DNA of 46,972 nt from RGIG7332 sp045580305 (GCA_045580305.1 JAZNNQ010000052.1:1-46972); one strand, 5' to 3'. Shown: positions 32,019-39,752, numbered from the stretch's first letter. Numbers and translations: made by a program. The notes: a model not told the origin generated them from the letters alone.

Positions 32019-32047
32019 TTGACAAGATACTCTTTTTTTGATAGAAT
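32019..32047 (+). promoter_or_regulatory. tRNA-Ser promoter
   Basis: TTGACA (32019-32024), 17-nt spacer, TAGAAT (32042-32047) with an extended -10 TG. Transcription should start near 32054, about 20 nt before the broken tRNA copy and about 180 nt before the intact tRNA. Confidence 0.8.
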
Positions 32048-32066
32048 CAATCTGTTGCCACAATAG

Positions 32067-32090
32067 AAATACGGAGAAGTATCGAAGTGG
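32067..32090 (+). repeat. 24-bp direct repeat, copy 1 (tRNA-Ser 5' end)
   Basis: Identical to 32228-32251 (period 161 bp). It covers 6 bases of leader and the first 18 bases of tRNA-Ser, up to the GG of the D-loop. Confidence 0.92.
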
Positions 32091-32226
32091 GGAGCGATAT
32101 GAGCGCTGCCTGTGGCAGATACAGCGAATTGAGCGAGTGGCAGCGGTCGAAAAAATCGAGGATAAGGCGTAAGCCCGATGATTTTTTCGGGCACCGCAAA
32201 GGACATAACGAGGCGGAGCCGAAAAC
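32073..32226 (+). pseudogene. Interrupted 5' half of a tRNA-Ser gene
   Basis: The sequence begins as the intact tRNA-Ser does (32073-32090), then is broken by a 113-nt insert (32091-32203) exactly in the D-loop after GG. It resumes with CATAACGAGGCGG (32204-32216), which matches 32253-32265 of the real tRNA, and fades in the anticodon region (AGCCGAAAAC against TCTTGAAAAC). The 3' half is absent, so it cannot make a tRNA. It lies just behind the promoter. Confidence 0.78.
32091..32203 (+). repeat. 113-nt structured insert in the tRNA-Ser D-loop
   Basis: It has no reading frame of note but strong potential structure: GCTGCC with GGCAGC, then GCGGT with ACCGC enclosing a 10-bp pairing of CGAAAAAATC with GATTTTTTCG and an apical GGC-GTAA-GCC hairpin. 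It may be a small mobile or RNA-like element. Whether other copies exist cannot be judged from this window. Confidence 0.5.
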
Positions 32227-32227
32227 T

Positions 32228-32251
32228 AAATACGGAGAAGTATCGAAGTGG
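32228..32251 (+). repeat. 24-bp direct repeat, copy 2 (tRNA-Ser 5' end)
   Basis: The second copy; it is the 5' end of the intact tRNA-Ser and 6 bases of leader. Confidence 0.92.
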
Positions 32252-32322
32252 TCATAACGAGGCGGTCTTGAAAACCGTTTGTCCGAAAGGGCGCGTGGGT
32301 TCGAATCCCACCTTCTCCGCCA
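32234..32322 (+). tRNA. tRNA-Ser: tRNA-Ser (anticodon UGA)
   Basis: A complete class II tRNA. The acceptor stem is GGAGAAG (32234-32240) with CTTCTCC (32312-32318), discriminator G and encoded CCA (32320-32322). The D-arm TCG/CGA closes a loop with GTGG. The anticodon TGA is at 32269-32271 in loop CTTGAAA. A variable arm typical of serine tRNAs follows (TTTGTCCGAAAGGGCGC), and the T-arm is GTGGG-TTCGAAT-CCCAC. It reads UCN codons, chiefly UCA. A terminator follows at once. Confidence 0.97.
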
Positions 32323-32327
32323 AAAAC

Positions 32328-32361
32328 AAAAATCCCTGAAGCGTAAGCTTCAGGGATTTTT
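32328..32361. terminator. Bidirectional terminator after tRNA-Ser
   Basis: A 15-bp stem (32328-32342 with 32347-32361) and GTAA tetraloop. It ends the tRNA transcript and, on the other strand, the nrdD-trxB transcript. Confidence 0.9.
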
Positions 32362-32363
32362 AT

Positions 32364-33275
32364 TTACTTTATTGAATCAACAAATCTGCAAGCGGCAAGT
32401 GCGGCAACTGCACCGTCGGCGCTTGCGGTAGTTACCTGGCGGATAGCCTTTGTGCGGCAGTCGCCTGCAACAAAGATACCATCCTTTGCGCCTTCCGGAA
32501 CGCAGGTTTCACCTGATACAATATAGCCATACTCGTTAAGTGTGGTAACATCACGGAACGGCTCGTTCTCGGGCACCTGACCGATGGCAACGAACACGCC
32601 GTCAACGATAAGGTCCGAAAGTTCACCCTTCGTGTCAAGTTTAATACCCTTAAACTCACTCTCGCCCAAAATCTCGTGAACGGTGGTGGAAAGGATAATA
32701 TCAATATTATCTTTTTCCGCAACAATGTTCTGGAGTTTGGTCTCACCTGTTAAGAAGTCAAGATTCTGAACAATGGTAACATGGGAGCAAATATCAGAGA
32801 GCATAATCGCCTCTTGAAGCGCGGTATTTCCGCCACCGATGACCGCAACATTCTTATCACGGTAAAAAGCACCGTCACAAACTGCGCAGTACTGGATACC
32901 CTCACCGGTAAAGTCCATTTCCTTGGGAAGGCCAAGGGTTCTGTGGTGTGAACCGGTTGCGATAATCACACTCTTTGCATCATAGGTATTACCCTCGCAA
33001 GCTACCTTGTAAGCACCGGGAGTACCGGTAATACCGACTACGGTATCAAGTTCGATTTCAGCGCCCTGCTCGAGCACCTGCTCGACTAATTTATCGCCCA
33101 GCTCGTTACCGCTCAGCACCTTAAAGCCCGGGTAATTTTCAACGCGGGGTGAATGGGTAATCTGACCGCCGAAGGTTGATTTTTCAACCACCAGAACGCT
33201 TTTTTCAGCACGGCGGGCATAGAGAGCGGCTGTGAGGCCGGCAGGGCCGGCACCCACAATAACTATATCGTACAT
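32364..33275 (-). CDS. trxB: Thioredoxin reductase paralogue linked to NrdD
   Basis: A 303-residue flavoprotein: FAD site GAGPAGLTAALYARRAE, redox pair CAVC in QYCAVCDGAFY, NADPH site VIGGGNTALQEAI, and C-terminal GIFVAGDCRTKAIRQV. It is the second thioredoxin reductase in the window. It starts 5 nt after nrdD, whose product ends in a glutaredoxin-like domain, so its likely partner is that fused domain and its job is to deliver NAD(P)H electrons for ribonucleotide reduction. Confidence 0.93.
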   Translation of the reverse strand: MYDIVIVGAGPAGLTAALYARRAEKSVLVVEKSTFGGQITHSPRVENYPGFKVLSGNELGDKLVEQVLEQGAEIELDTVVGITGTPGAYKVACEGNTYDAKSVIIATGSHHRTLGLPKEMDFTGEGIQYCAVCDGAFYRDKNVAVIGGGNTALQEAIMLSDICSHVTIVQNLDFLTGETKLQNIVAEKDNIDIILSTTVHEILGESEFKGIKLDTKGELSDLIVDGVFVAIGQVPENEPFRDVTTLNEYGYIVSGETCVPEGAKDGIFVAGDCRTKAIRQVTTASADGAVAALAACRFVDSIK

Positions 33276-33280
33276 TCTAA

Positions 33281-35665
33281 CTACCTGCTTTCAGTAAATG
33301 CCTTAATATTTGAAAGATTGGGGATTTTCTCCACCTTGTCGCCGGAAATCTTAACGAGAGTCGGCGCCTGACGGATCTCATACTTCTTTGCAAGTTCCGG
33401 GTCCTTATCAGCGTAAACCTTGGTGAACTTAACGCCCGCCTTGTCTAAGAAATGTCCTGCCATTTTACAGTTGGGGCAGGTCTCGGTAGCGAAGAGAAGG
33501 ATCTCCTCCTCATCATTTGCGGTGATACCTGTGACAATATCACTTGCCTCTACCTTAGCGGAAGCGCCTTCCCAGCTCTTCTGGTTAAACTTCTCGGGGT
33601 TGTATACCTTTCTCTCCTTGTATTCCTGGCTCTTACCATCGTTCCAGTTCTTAACCGGACGGTAGTAGCCGGTAATACGGCTGTATACCTCGCAAACCTC
33701 GCCACACTCGGGACACTCGTGAACCTCACCTGCAATGTAGCCGTGGTTCTTACATACAGAGTATGTGGGAGATAAGGTGTAGTACGGAAGCTTGTAGTTG
33801 TGTGCGATGGTGCGGATAAGGTTAGCCGCAGCCTTCCAATCCGGTAACTTCTCGCCTAAGAACGCATGGAATACGGTACCTGATGTGTAAAGTGTCTGGA
33901 GATCGTCCTGAACATCAAGTGCAGCAAAGATATCATCGGTATATCCTACCGGTAAGTGGGATGAGTTGGTGTAGTAAGGAGTATCACCCATAGTCTTATC
34001 GGTAGCGGTAACGATATCCGGATAACGCTTAACATCGTGCTTAGCAAGACGGAAGCTGGTAGACTCAGCCGGAGTAGCTTCAAGATTATAGAGGTCGCCG
34101 TACTTCTCCTGATAGTCGGAGAGACGCTCTCTCATATGGTTGAGGACATCCTTTGCAAATTCCTGAGTTTCCTTGTTGGTAAGATCCTTCTTAAGCCACT
34201 TTGCATTTAAACCTACCTCGTTCATACCAACGAGACCGATGGTTGAGAAGTGGTTGGAGAAGGTGCCAAGATATCTCTTGGTGTAGGGATAGAGACCCTC
34301 ATCAAGTAACTTTGTGATAATATCGCGCTTAACCTTAAGGGAACGAGCGGAGATGTCCATAAGACGGTCAAGTCTCTTGTAGAAATCTTCCTCATTCTCA
34401 GCAAGGTATGCAATGCGGGGTAAGTTAATGGTAACAACACCGACAGAACCGGTGCTCTCACCGCTTCCGAAGAAGCCGCCGGATTTCTTTCTGAGCTCAC
34501 GAAGGTCAAGACGGAGACGGCAGCACATACTTCTTACATCGCTGGGCTCCATATCGCTGTTGATGTAGTTGGAGAAGTAGGGAGTGCCGTACTTGGAAGT
34601 CATCTCAAAGAGAAGCTTGTTGTTCTCGGTCTCAGACCAGTCAAAGTCAGCAGTGATGGAATAGGTCGGAATCGGATACTGGAAGCCACGACCGTTAGCG
34701 TCACCCTCGATCATGATCTCGATGAACGCCTTGTTGATCATATCCATTTCCTTCTTACAATCCTTATACTTAAAGTCCATCTCCTTGCCGCCAACGATAG
34801 CGTTAAGCTCTGCAAGGTCATTAGGAACAACCCAGTCTAAGGTGATGTTGCTAAACGGTGCCTGAGTACCCCAGCGGCTAGGTGTGTTAACACCGTACAC
34901 AAAGGACTCGATGCACTTCTTAACCTGATCGTAATCTAAGTTATCAGCCTTTACGAAAGGAGCAAGATAAGTATCAAAGGAAGAGAATGCCTGAGCGCCT
35001 GCCCACTCATTCTGCATAATACCGAGGAAGTTAACCATCTGGTTACAGAGAGTAGCAAGATGCTTTGCAGGTGCGGAGGTGATCTTACCGGTAACGCCGC
35101 CAAGACCCTCTTTAATTAACTGCTTAAGTGACCAACCTGCACAGTAGCCGGTAAGCATTGAAAGGTCGTGAATGTGAATGTCGGCGTTCTTGTGTGCGCT
35201 GGCGATCTCGTCGTCATAGATCTCGGACAGCCAGTAGTTAGCGGTAATTGCAGCGGAGTTGCTTAAGATAAGACCGCCAACCGAATATGTAACGGTGGAG
35301 TTCTCCTTAACGCGCCAGTCGGTAACCTTAACATAGCTGTCAACGATGTCCTTATAGTCGAGAACGGTGGACTTCAGATTGCGTAATTTTGCTCTCTGAC
35401 GGCGGTATAAGATGTATGCCTTAGCAACATCAGCATAGCCCGCCTTAACGAGAACAGACTCAACGCTGTCCTGAATATCCTCAACTGAGATGTGATGATC
35501 CTTGATCTTCGGCTCAAACTCAGCGGTAACCTTAAGTGCAAGAAAGTCGATAATGTTATCGTTAAAATTCTTCTCCTGCGCTTCGAATGCAAGTCTTATA
35601 GCTTCGGAAATCTTAGCAATGTCAAAATCAACGATTTTGCCATCTCTTTTAAGTACATTATACAT
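33281..35665 (-). CDS. nrdD: Anaerobic ribonucleotide reductase fused to a glutaredoxin-like domain
   Basis: A 794-residue class III reductase. Residues 1-90 are an ATP-cone (VLKRDGKIVDFDIAKISEAI). The glycyl-radical barrel follows. Near the C-terminus are zinc cysteines (CKNHGYIAGEVHECPECGEVC) and the radical loop RITGYYRPV, with the presumed radical at Gly666. Residues 720-794 form an extra thioredoxin/glutaredoxin fold with active site CPNC (730-733) and cis-Pro in QAPTLV. I start at the ATG at 35663-35665, which has AAGGAGG upstream; an earlier in-frame ATG has none. Standard NrdD oxidises formate; the fused redoxin and adjacent trxB suggest a thiol-fed type. NrdR boxes control it. Confidence 0.94.
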   Translation of the reverse strand: MYNVLKRDGKIVDFDIAKISEAIRLAFEAQEKNFNDNIIDFLALKVTAEFEPKIKDHHISVEDIQDSVESVLVKAGYADVAKAYILYRRQRAKLRNLKSTVLDYKDIVDSYVKVTDWRVKENSTVTYSVGGLILSNSAAITANYWLSEIYDDEIASAHKNADIHIHDLSMLTGYCAGWSLKQLIKEGLGGVTGKITSAPAKHLATLCNQMVNFLGIMQNEWAGAQAFSSFDTYLAPFVKADNLDYDQVKKCIESFVYGVNTPSRWGTQAPFSNITLDWVVPNDLAELNAIVGGKEMDFKYKDCKKEMDMINKAFIEIMIEGDANGRGFQYPIPTYSITADFDWSETENNKLLFEMTSKYGTPYFSNYINSDMEPSDVRSMCCRLRLDLRELRKKSGGFFGSGESTGSVGVVTINLPRIAYLAENEEDFYKRLDRLMDISARSLKVKRDIITKLLDEGLYPYTKRYLGTFSNHFSTIGLVGMNEVGLNAKWLKKDLTNKETQEFAKDVLNHMRERLSDYQEKYGDLYNLEATPAESTSFRLAKHDVKRYPDIVTATDKTMGDTPYYTNSSHLPVGYTDDIFAALDVQDDLQTLYTSGTVFHAFLGEKLPDWKAAANLIRTIAHNYKLPYYTLSPTYSVCKNHGYIAGEVHECPECGEVCEVYSRITGYYRPVKNWNDGKSQEYKERKVYNPEKFNQKSWEGASAKVEASDIVTGITANDEEEILLFATETCPNCKMAGHFLDKAGVKFTKVYADKDPELAKKYEIRQAPTLVKISGDKVEKIPNLSNIKAFTESR

Positions 35666-35690
35666 AAACTTATCCTCCTTATATATCAAA

Positions 35691-35721
35691 AGGTACAAGC
35701 CTTTTTAGTGGGCTTGTACCT
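35691..35721 (-). promoter_or_regulatory. Leader hairpin before nrdD
   Basis: A perfect 11-bp stem (35691-35701 with 35711-35721) followed on the - strand by TTTTG. It lies immediately after the -10 in the 5' untranslated leader. It could stabilise the mRNA 5' end or act as a weak attenuator. Confidence 0.5.
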
Positions 35722-35733
35722 AATATATCATAT
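35718..35733 (-). promoter_or_regulatory. NrdR box 2 (degenerate)
   Basis: ACCTAATATATCATAT overlaps the nrdD -10. It resembles box 1 and has its centre 41 bp away, about four helical turns, which fits the paired same-face arrangement of NrdR sites. Confidence 0.55.
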
Positions 35734-35750
35734 AGAATTCCCTTTGTCAA
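35722..35750 (-). promoter_or_regulatory. nrdD promoter
   Basis: On the - strand: TTGACA (35745-35750), 17-nt spacer, TATATT (35722-35727). It lies between nrdG and nrdD, so nrdD-trxB can be expressed apart from nrdG. Confidence 0.78.
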
Positions 35751-35758
35751 CACCTAAA

Positions 35759-35774
35759 ACACAATATATTGTAT
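35759..35774 (-). promoter_or_regulatory. NrdR box 1
   Basis: ACACAATATATTGTAT agrees closely with the NrdR consensus acaCwAtATaTwgtgt. It lies just upstream of the nrdD -35. The nrdR gene itself is not in this window. Confidence 0.72.
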
Positions 35775-35804
35775 ATTTTTTATTTTTTGCACACCACATA
35801 TCGG

Positions 35805-36494
35805 TCAGATACCTCTAAGGGATGCTTGGGGCAGATACCCATTTACGATGGCTAAAAACCGCTCCATTTCAGCCTTTTCGTGGGCGCCAAAGCCGTCCGC
35901 GATGCAGTCGCCGGAATCAATAAAGCTCTGTAAAAAATATTTTTCACTACCCATAAGCCACTGACCGATAGCGGACATATCCTCTTCCTCGTGCAATTCT
36001 TTTACCACGGTGGTGCGGAATTCAAACGGTATACTGCCCTGCTTTAAAAAGTCAACGCTTTCCAGAATAGGTGCGATATCAAAATTTTCGATTCCAACGG
36101 TGAGTCCGTATTTTCCCGGTGAATTTTTAATATCCATCGCCACATAATCTATCATATTGTCATTTACAAGCTTTTTAAGCACCTCGGGGCGATAGCCGTT
36201 GGTGTCCAACTTAACCTTGTAGCCTTTTTCCTTTATTTTGCCGATAAACTCATACAAATCCGGCTGCAATGTGGGCTCGCCGCCGGTTATGCATACACCT
36301 TGAAGAACTCCCTGCCTTTTATCCAGCAGATCAAAAAATTCCTTTTCCGAAACCTCATCGCCTTCAATATGTGTAACGAGGGAGGCATTATGGCAAAAGG
36401 GGCAACGGAAATTACAGCCCGCAGTAAACACCGTACACGCCATAAGTCCGGGATAGTCTAAAAGGGTTAATTTTTGTAGTCCCTGAATTCTCAT
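35805..36494 (-). CDS. nrdG: Anaerobic ribonucleotide reductase activase
   Basis: A 229-residue radical-SAM enzyme that installs the glycyl radical on NrdD. The cluster motif is CNFRCPFC in VFTAGCNFRCPFCHN, preceded by the typical TLLDYPG; GGEPTLQPD and LDTNG complete the SAM fold. I start at 36492-36494 because AGGAGAG is correctly placed there; a frame extension of ten codons upstream has no site. It is the first gene of the nrdG-nrdD-trxB run. A TATAAT (36523-36528 on the - strand) with a weak -35 lies upstream. Confidence 0.93.
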   Translation of the reverse strand: MRIQGLQKLTLLDYPGLMACTVFTAGCNFRCPFCHNASLVTHIEGDEVSEKEFFDLLDKRQGVLQGVCITGGEPTLQPDLYEFIGKIKEKGYKVKLDTNGYRPEVLKKLVNDNMIDYVAMDIKNSPGKYGLTVGIENFDIAPILESVDFLKQGSIPFEFRTTVVKELHEEEDMSAIGQWLMGSEKYFLQSFIDSGDCIADGFGAHEKAEMERFLAIVNGYLPQASLRGI

Positions 36495-36533
36495 ATGATC
36501 TCTCCTTATAAATCCTGCCTCCATTATAACATA

Positions 36534-36562
36534 AAAAGACGCCTGTGAAAACAGGCGTTTTT
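36534..36562 (-). terminator. Terminator of gntP
   Basis: An 8-bp GC-rich stem (36539-36546 with 36551-36558), GAAA loop and A/T runs on both flanks. It ends the serine dehydratase-gntP transcript before nrdG. Confidence 0.82.
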
Positions 36563-36566
36563 ATTA

Positions 36567-37910
36567 TTAGATAAATATTCCCCAAATGAGACCCAGCGCA
36601 AGGGATACGATAACCGGAATAATACAAGAGGTTACGCACACATCCATATAGGACTCCTTGTGGGTACAATTGGAAACTGCAAGAAGCGTAAGCACCGCGC
36701 CGTTGTGGGGAAGGGTGTCCAGACCGCCGGAGGCAAGGGACGCGATACGGTGTAAGTACTCGGGATCCATTCCGATAGCGTTCGCCTGCTCTAAGTACTG
36801 GGGACCCAGCGCCTCGAGAGCGATTGACATACCGCCGGAAGCAGAGCCGGTAGCACCCGCAAGAACATTTACCGCAACAGCCTCGGAGAAAAGAATTGAG
36901 CCGGGCATCTTAAGCATCGCGGTTTTTAAAAGTGCAAAGCCGGGTACGATTTTAACAACCGAGCCAAAACCTACCGCGCAAGCGGTGTTCATAATAGCGG
37001 TAAGAGAACCGTCTGCGCCCGCGCTTATTGCAGGAAGAATAACCTTCATATTGCGGAGGTTCATGAGGCAAGTAACAACTATACCGCCGATAAGCGCGAC
37101 AACAATGGACTGATTAGCATTCCAGTCTGCTATTCCCGCATCCTTTAAGATACCGGGAAGAACATTGAGCATCAGAACAACAACTATAAGCGGGATAAGA
37201 CCGCAAAGCCAATGCCACTTGGAAAGCTTTAAATCGCCGGTAAGGTCCTTATACTTGGGGTCCTCTTCAAAATGAAGGCCCTTTTTACGGGATGAACGAA
37301 TACGCCAGTCAAGGTAAATATATCCCGGAATACCGATGAGAATTGCACCGATTATACCCATAAGGGGCGCTGCCATAGCGGTAGTGCCATAATATGTAGT
37401 CGGAATAATGTTCTGAATCTGGGGGGTGCCGGGGATAGCGGTCATAGTGATACAAAAAGCGCCGTACGCGATAGCACCGGGCAGAAGCTGTCTGGGAAGG
37501 TCTGCTTCACGGTAAATCGCATAACCCATGGGATAAATTACGAATACAACAACGAAAAGAGAAATTCCGCCGTAGGTCATAAGCAAACAGGGAAGCACTA
37601 CCGCAAGAAGCGCAAATTTCGGTCCGATGAGGGACACGATTTTGTTAGCAAGTGCTCTTGCCGAGCCGGTAAGGTCCATAATCTTACCGTAAACCGCACC
37701 AAGAAAGAATGCAGGGAACCATTGAACAACATAGTCTGCAACGCCCTGCATATAGTTGCCAAGGTAGGAGTCCAGCACATCAAGGCCGCTGAAAACAGCC
37801 ACAACTACCGCGCAAACGGGTGCTACCCAAACGATTGAGTGGCCCTTGTAAGCGAGGAAAACAAGAAGAACAAGGCCAATAACGATACCGATCAAAGAAA
37901 TTGATGACAT
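36567..37910 (-). CDS. GntP family organic-acid permease
   Basis: A 447-residue permease with 12-14 predicted helices. Family features are VVFVIYPMGYAIYREADLPRQLLPG, the TMTAIPGTPQIQNIIPTTYYG-type loop, and the C-terminal GATGSASGGMSIALEALG and SLASGGLDTLPHNGAVLTLL. GntP proteins import gluconate and related hydroxy acids with protons; DsdX in the same family imports D-serine. It follows an L-serine dehydratase gene, so a serine- or hydroxy-acid substrate is reasonable. It also has its own promoter inside the intergenic gap. Confidence 0.87.
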   Translation of the reverse strand: MSSISLIGIVIGLVLLVFLAYKGHSIVWVAPVCAVVVAVFSGLDVLDSYLGNYMQGVADYVVQWFPAFFLGAVYGKIMDLTGSARALANKIVSLIGPKFALLAVVLPCLLMTYGGISLFVVVFVIYPMGYAIYREADLPRQLLPGAIAYGAFCITMTAIPGTPQIQNIIPTTYYGTTAMAAPLMGIIGAILIGIPGYIYLDWRIRSSRKKGLHFEEDPKYKDLTGDLKLSKWHWLCGLIPLIVVVLMLNVLPGILKDAGIADWNANQSIVVALIGGIVVTCLMNLRNMKVILPAISAGADGSLTAIMNTACAVGFGSVVKIVPGFALLKTAMLKMPGSILFSEAVAVNVLAGATGSASGGMSIALEALGPQYLEQANAIGMDPEYLHRIASLASGGLDTLPHNGAVLTLLAVSNCTHKESYMDVCVTSCIIPVIVSLALGLIWGIFI

Positions 37911-37942
37911 ATTTTTATCCCCTTTTTATATTTGTTGTTTTT

Positions 37943-37970
37943 ATTTTATCATACTCACACAATTTGTCAA
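37943..37970 (-). promoter_or_regulatory. gntP promoter
   Basis: On the - strand: TTGACA (37965-37970), 16-nt spacer, TAAAAT (37943-37948) with an extended -10 TG. It permits gntP expression apart from the serine dehydratase gene. Confidence 0.68.
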
Positions 37971-37971
37971 T

Positions 37972-39168
37972 TTATAGCTTGATTTTTGCAAGTCCACCCT
38001 CGGAGGTTTCTCTGTAGGAAGCGTGCAAATCCCGACCGGTCTCCTTCATTGTTTCAACCACATGGTCGAAGGAAATTTTACGGGTATTCCACAAAAAGCT
38101 CGATAAATTCACCGCGTTTATGGCGCGCATCGCCGCAACCGCGTTGCGCTCAATGCAGGGAATTTGAACCAGTCCGCATATAGGATCACAGGTAAGACCC
38201 AGATGATGCTCGATTGCGATCTCTGCTGCATACTCAATTTTGTCAATACTGAGTTCAAAAAGCTCAGCCAGCGCTGCCGCTGCCATTGCACAAGCACTTC
38301 CGATTTCTGCCTGGCATCCGCACTCGGCACCGGAAATTGATGCGTTTGTCTTAATTAAATTGCCTATTATACCACCGGTCGCAAGTGCGCGAAGTATTTG
38401 CTCATCAGAAAAACCGCTTTTCTTCTGCTGATAGTAAAGCGTTGCTGGAAGCACACCGGAGGCACCGCAGGTGGGAGAGGTAACGATAGTCTCACCCGAT
38501 GCGTTCTGCTCGCTAACCGCGAAGGCATATGAGCACACAAGGCGGTTTTCGCGAATCTCGTTTGATTCATCTATATGTTGATTATTATATAGGTAGTTTG
38601 CCTTTTTCTGAACATTAAGCCCGCCGGGCAAAATTCCATCGTCATTAAGACCACGCTTTATGGAGTTTTTCATTGCCGACCATATTTCCTGCATATAGTC
38701 CCAGAAGCCCTCACCCTCTACCTGTTCTGCATATTGCCAGAGGCGTATATCCTGCTCTTTACAATATGCGGCGATTTCCGCAAAGGTTGTCATTTTATAA
38801 ATCTTATCTACTTTTCTTTCCTCTTCGCCCAAAAACCTTATTGTTCCGCCGCCTACACTCAGCACTGTGGCCCTTCCGATCTCCTCGCCATTTTTATAGG
38901 CGATAAACTCCATAGTGTTGGGATGTGGCAGATTTTCTTCCTTTAAATTGAATTCTATTTCGGAAGAGATCGGCAAAAGGGTCTTTTCAATTACCTTGTC
39001 GGTACAGTGTCCCTCACCGGTCTTTGCAAGAGAGCCGTAAAGGATGACCTTAAATTTATCGGCATTAGGGTATCTCTTTTTAAATGCAAGGCACGCACGC
39101 TCAGGCCCTATTGTATGTGAACTGGATGGTCCTCTTCCTATTTTATATAATTCTCTTAATGATTCCAT
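37972..39168 (-). CDS. sdaA: L-serine ammonia-lyase, Fe-S dependent, single chain
   Basis: A 398-residue enzyme that deaminates L-serine to pyruvate. The N-terminal beta domain has GRGPSSSHTIGP; the alpha domain has the cluster Cys in SPTCGASG and DPICGLVQIPCIERN. Both domains are in one chain, as in Escherichia coli SdaA, while many Firmicutes split them. I start at 39166-39168, where homologues begin MESLRELYKIG; an 18-codon in-frame extension upstream is probably untranslated. A good promoter lies at 39194-39222. The gntP permease follows after 61 nt. Confidence 0.92.
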   Translation of the reverse strand: MESLRELYKIGRGPSSSHTIGPERACLAFKKRYPNADKFKVILYGSLAKTGEGHCTDKVIEKTLLPISSEIEFNLKEENLPHPNTMEFIAYKNGEEIGRATVLSVGGGTIRFLGEEERKVDKIYKMTTFAEIAAYCKEQDIRLWQYAEQVEGEGFWDYMQEIWSAMKNSIKRGLNDDGILPGGLNVQKKANYLYNNQHIDESNEIRENRLVCSYAFAVSEQNASGETIVTSPTCGASGVLPATLYYQQKKSGFSDEQILRALATGGIIGNLIKTNASISGAECGCQAEIGSACAMAAAALAELFELSIDKIEYAAEIAIEHHLGLTCDPICGLVQIPCIERNAVAAMRAINAVNLSSFLWNTRKISFDHVVETMKETGRDLHASYRETSEGGLAKIKL

Positions 39169-39193
39169 AAACTCACGCCTTTCTCTATCCCCT

Positions 39194-39222
39194 ATTCTAC
39201 AGGCTTTTACAGGAATAATCAA
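39194..39222 (-). promoter_or_regulatory. Serine dehydratase promoter
   Basis: On the - strand: TTGATT (39217-39222), 17-nt spacer, TAGAAT (39194-39199), 25 nt from the chosen start codon. Confidence 0.68.
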
Positions 39223-39224
39223 GA

Positions 39225-39263
39225 AAATAAATACCCGACCTTATAAAGATCGGGTATTTATTT
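39225..39263 (-). terminator. Terminator of the Cys-rich small gene
   Basis: A 14-bp stem (39225-39238 with 39250-39263) just after the 72-residue gene on the - strand. Its left arm is A-rich, giving U residues after the GC core. Confidence 0.68.
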
Positions 39264-39482
39264 CTATCTTGGGAAGTGTCCTCGCCAGAACTGATACCAT
39301 TTTATCGGCTTTCCGCCGAAAACTTTATGATACGCTCTTCTTTTTACCTTTGCCACACAAGGTAAAACTTTGTCACAACCCTCGCATAAATCAAGATCTA
39401 AGGAAACATCCTTTTCTGTCAGCTCCTCGCAACCGTCTCCAAGCATATACTCATTAAAACATTTCAAACAAAACTCTGCCAT
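39264..39482 (-). CDS. 72-residue cysteine-rich hypothetical protein
   Basis: A small protein with six Cys: CLKC near the N-terminus, one at residue 18, then CEGCDKVLPC. The pattern suggests a zinc ribbon or knuckle, followed by a basic and aromatic C-terminus (KVKRRAYHKVF, KWYQFWRGHF). I do not recognise the family. GAGGTGAG precedes the ATG and it is divergent from a ribbon-helix-helix gene. Confidence 0.7.
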   Translation of the reverse strand: MAEFCLKCFNEYMLGDGCEELTEKDVSLDLDLCEGCDKVLPCVAKVKRRAYHKVFGGKPIKWYQFWRGHFPR

Positions 39483-39565
39483 TTTCTTCGCTCACCTCTT
39501 CTTGCTACTTTATACTACTTTTTGCGAAGTGTCAATACGAAATCATATTTTGTAATATAATTAAT

Positions 39566-39581
39566 ATAATATTAATATTAT
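39566..39581. promoter_or_regulatory. AT-only palindrome upstream of the RHH gene
   Basis: ATAATATTAATATTAT is a perfect 16-bp palindrome, 18 nt before the RHH start. It could be an autoregulatory operator, but AT-only palindromes also arise by chance. Confidence 0.4.
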
Positions 39582-39599
39582 GTTAATAGAGGTGACTTT

Positions 39600-39749
39600 A
39601 TGAGACCCCTAAAAGAAAAGGTTAGTATCTCTTTAGATCCCGATATAATCGAAAAGGTGAAAATTTTAGCTGAGGACTGTGACCGTTCTTTTTCACAGTA
39701 CATCAATCTCGTATTAAAAGAACATCTTAAAGAAAAAGAAGGCAAATAA
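39600..39749 (+). CDS. Ribbon-helix-helix (CopG/Arc-type) small protein
   Basis: A 49-residue protein with AGAGGTGA before the ATG. The KVSISLDPDIIEKVKILA strand-helix and the SFSQYINLVLKEHL helix match the RHH fold of antitoxins and CopG-like repressors. No toxin gene is adjacent: the next DNA is a MITE-like repeat and then glnA on the other strand. It is therefore an orphan regulator, or its partner was lost. Confidence 0.75.
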   Translation: MRPLKEKVSISLDPDIIEKVKILAEDCDRSFSQYINLVLKEHLKEKEGK

Positions 39750-39752
39750 ATC

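Noticed and set aside
32091..32203. Group I or archaeal-type intron in the tRNA-Ser gene
   Set aside because: The interrupted copy lacks its 3' half, the insert is too short for a group I core, and an intact tRNA follows, so splicing is not needed.
32060..32230. T-box leader controlling a seryl-tRNA gene
   Set aside because: No T-box sequence, specifier loop or downstream synthetase gene is present; the similarity to tRNA comes from duplication of the tRNA itself.
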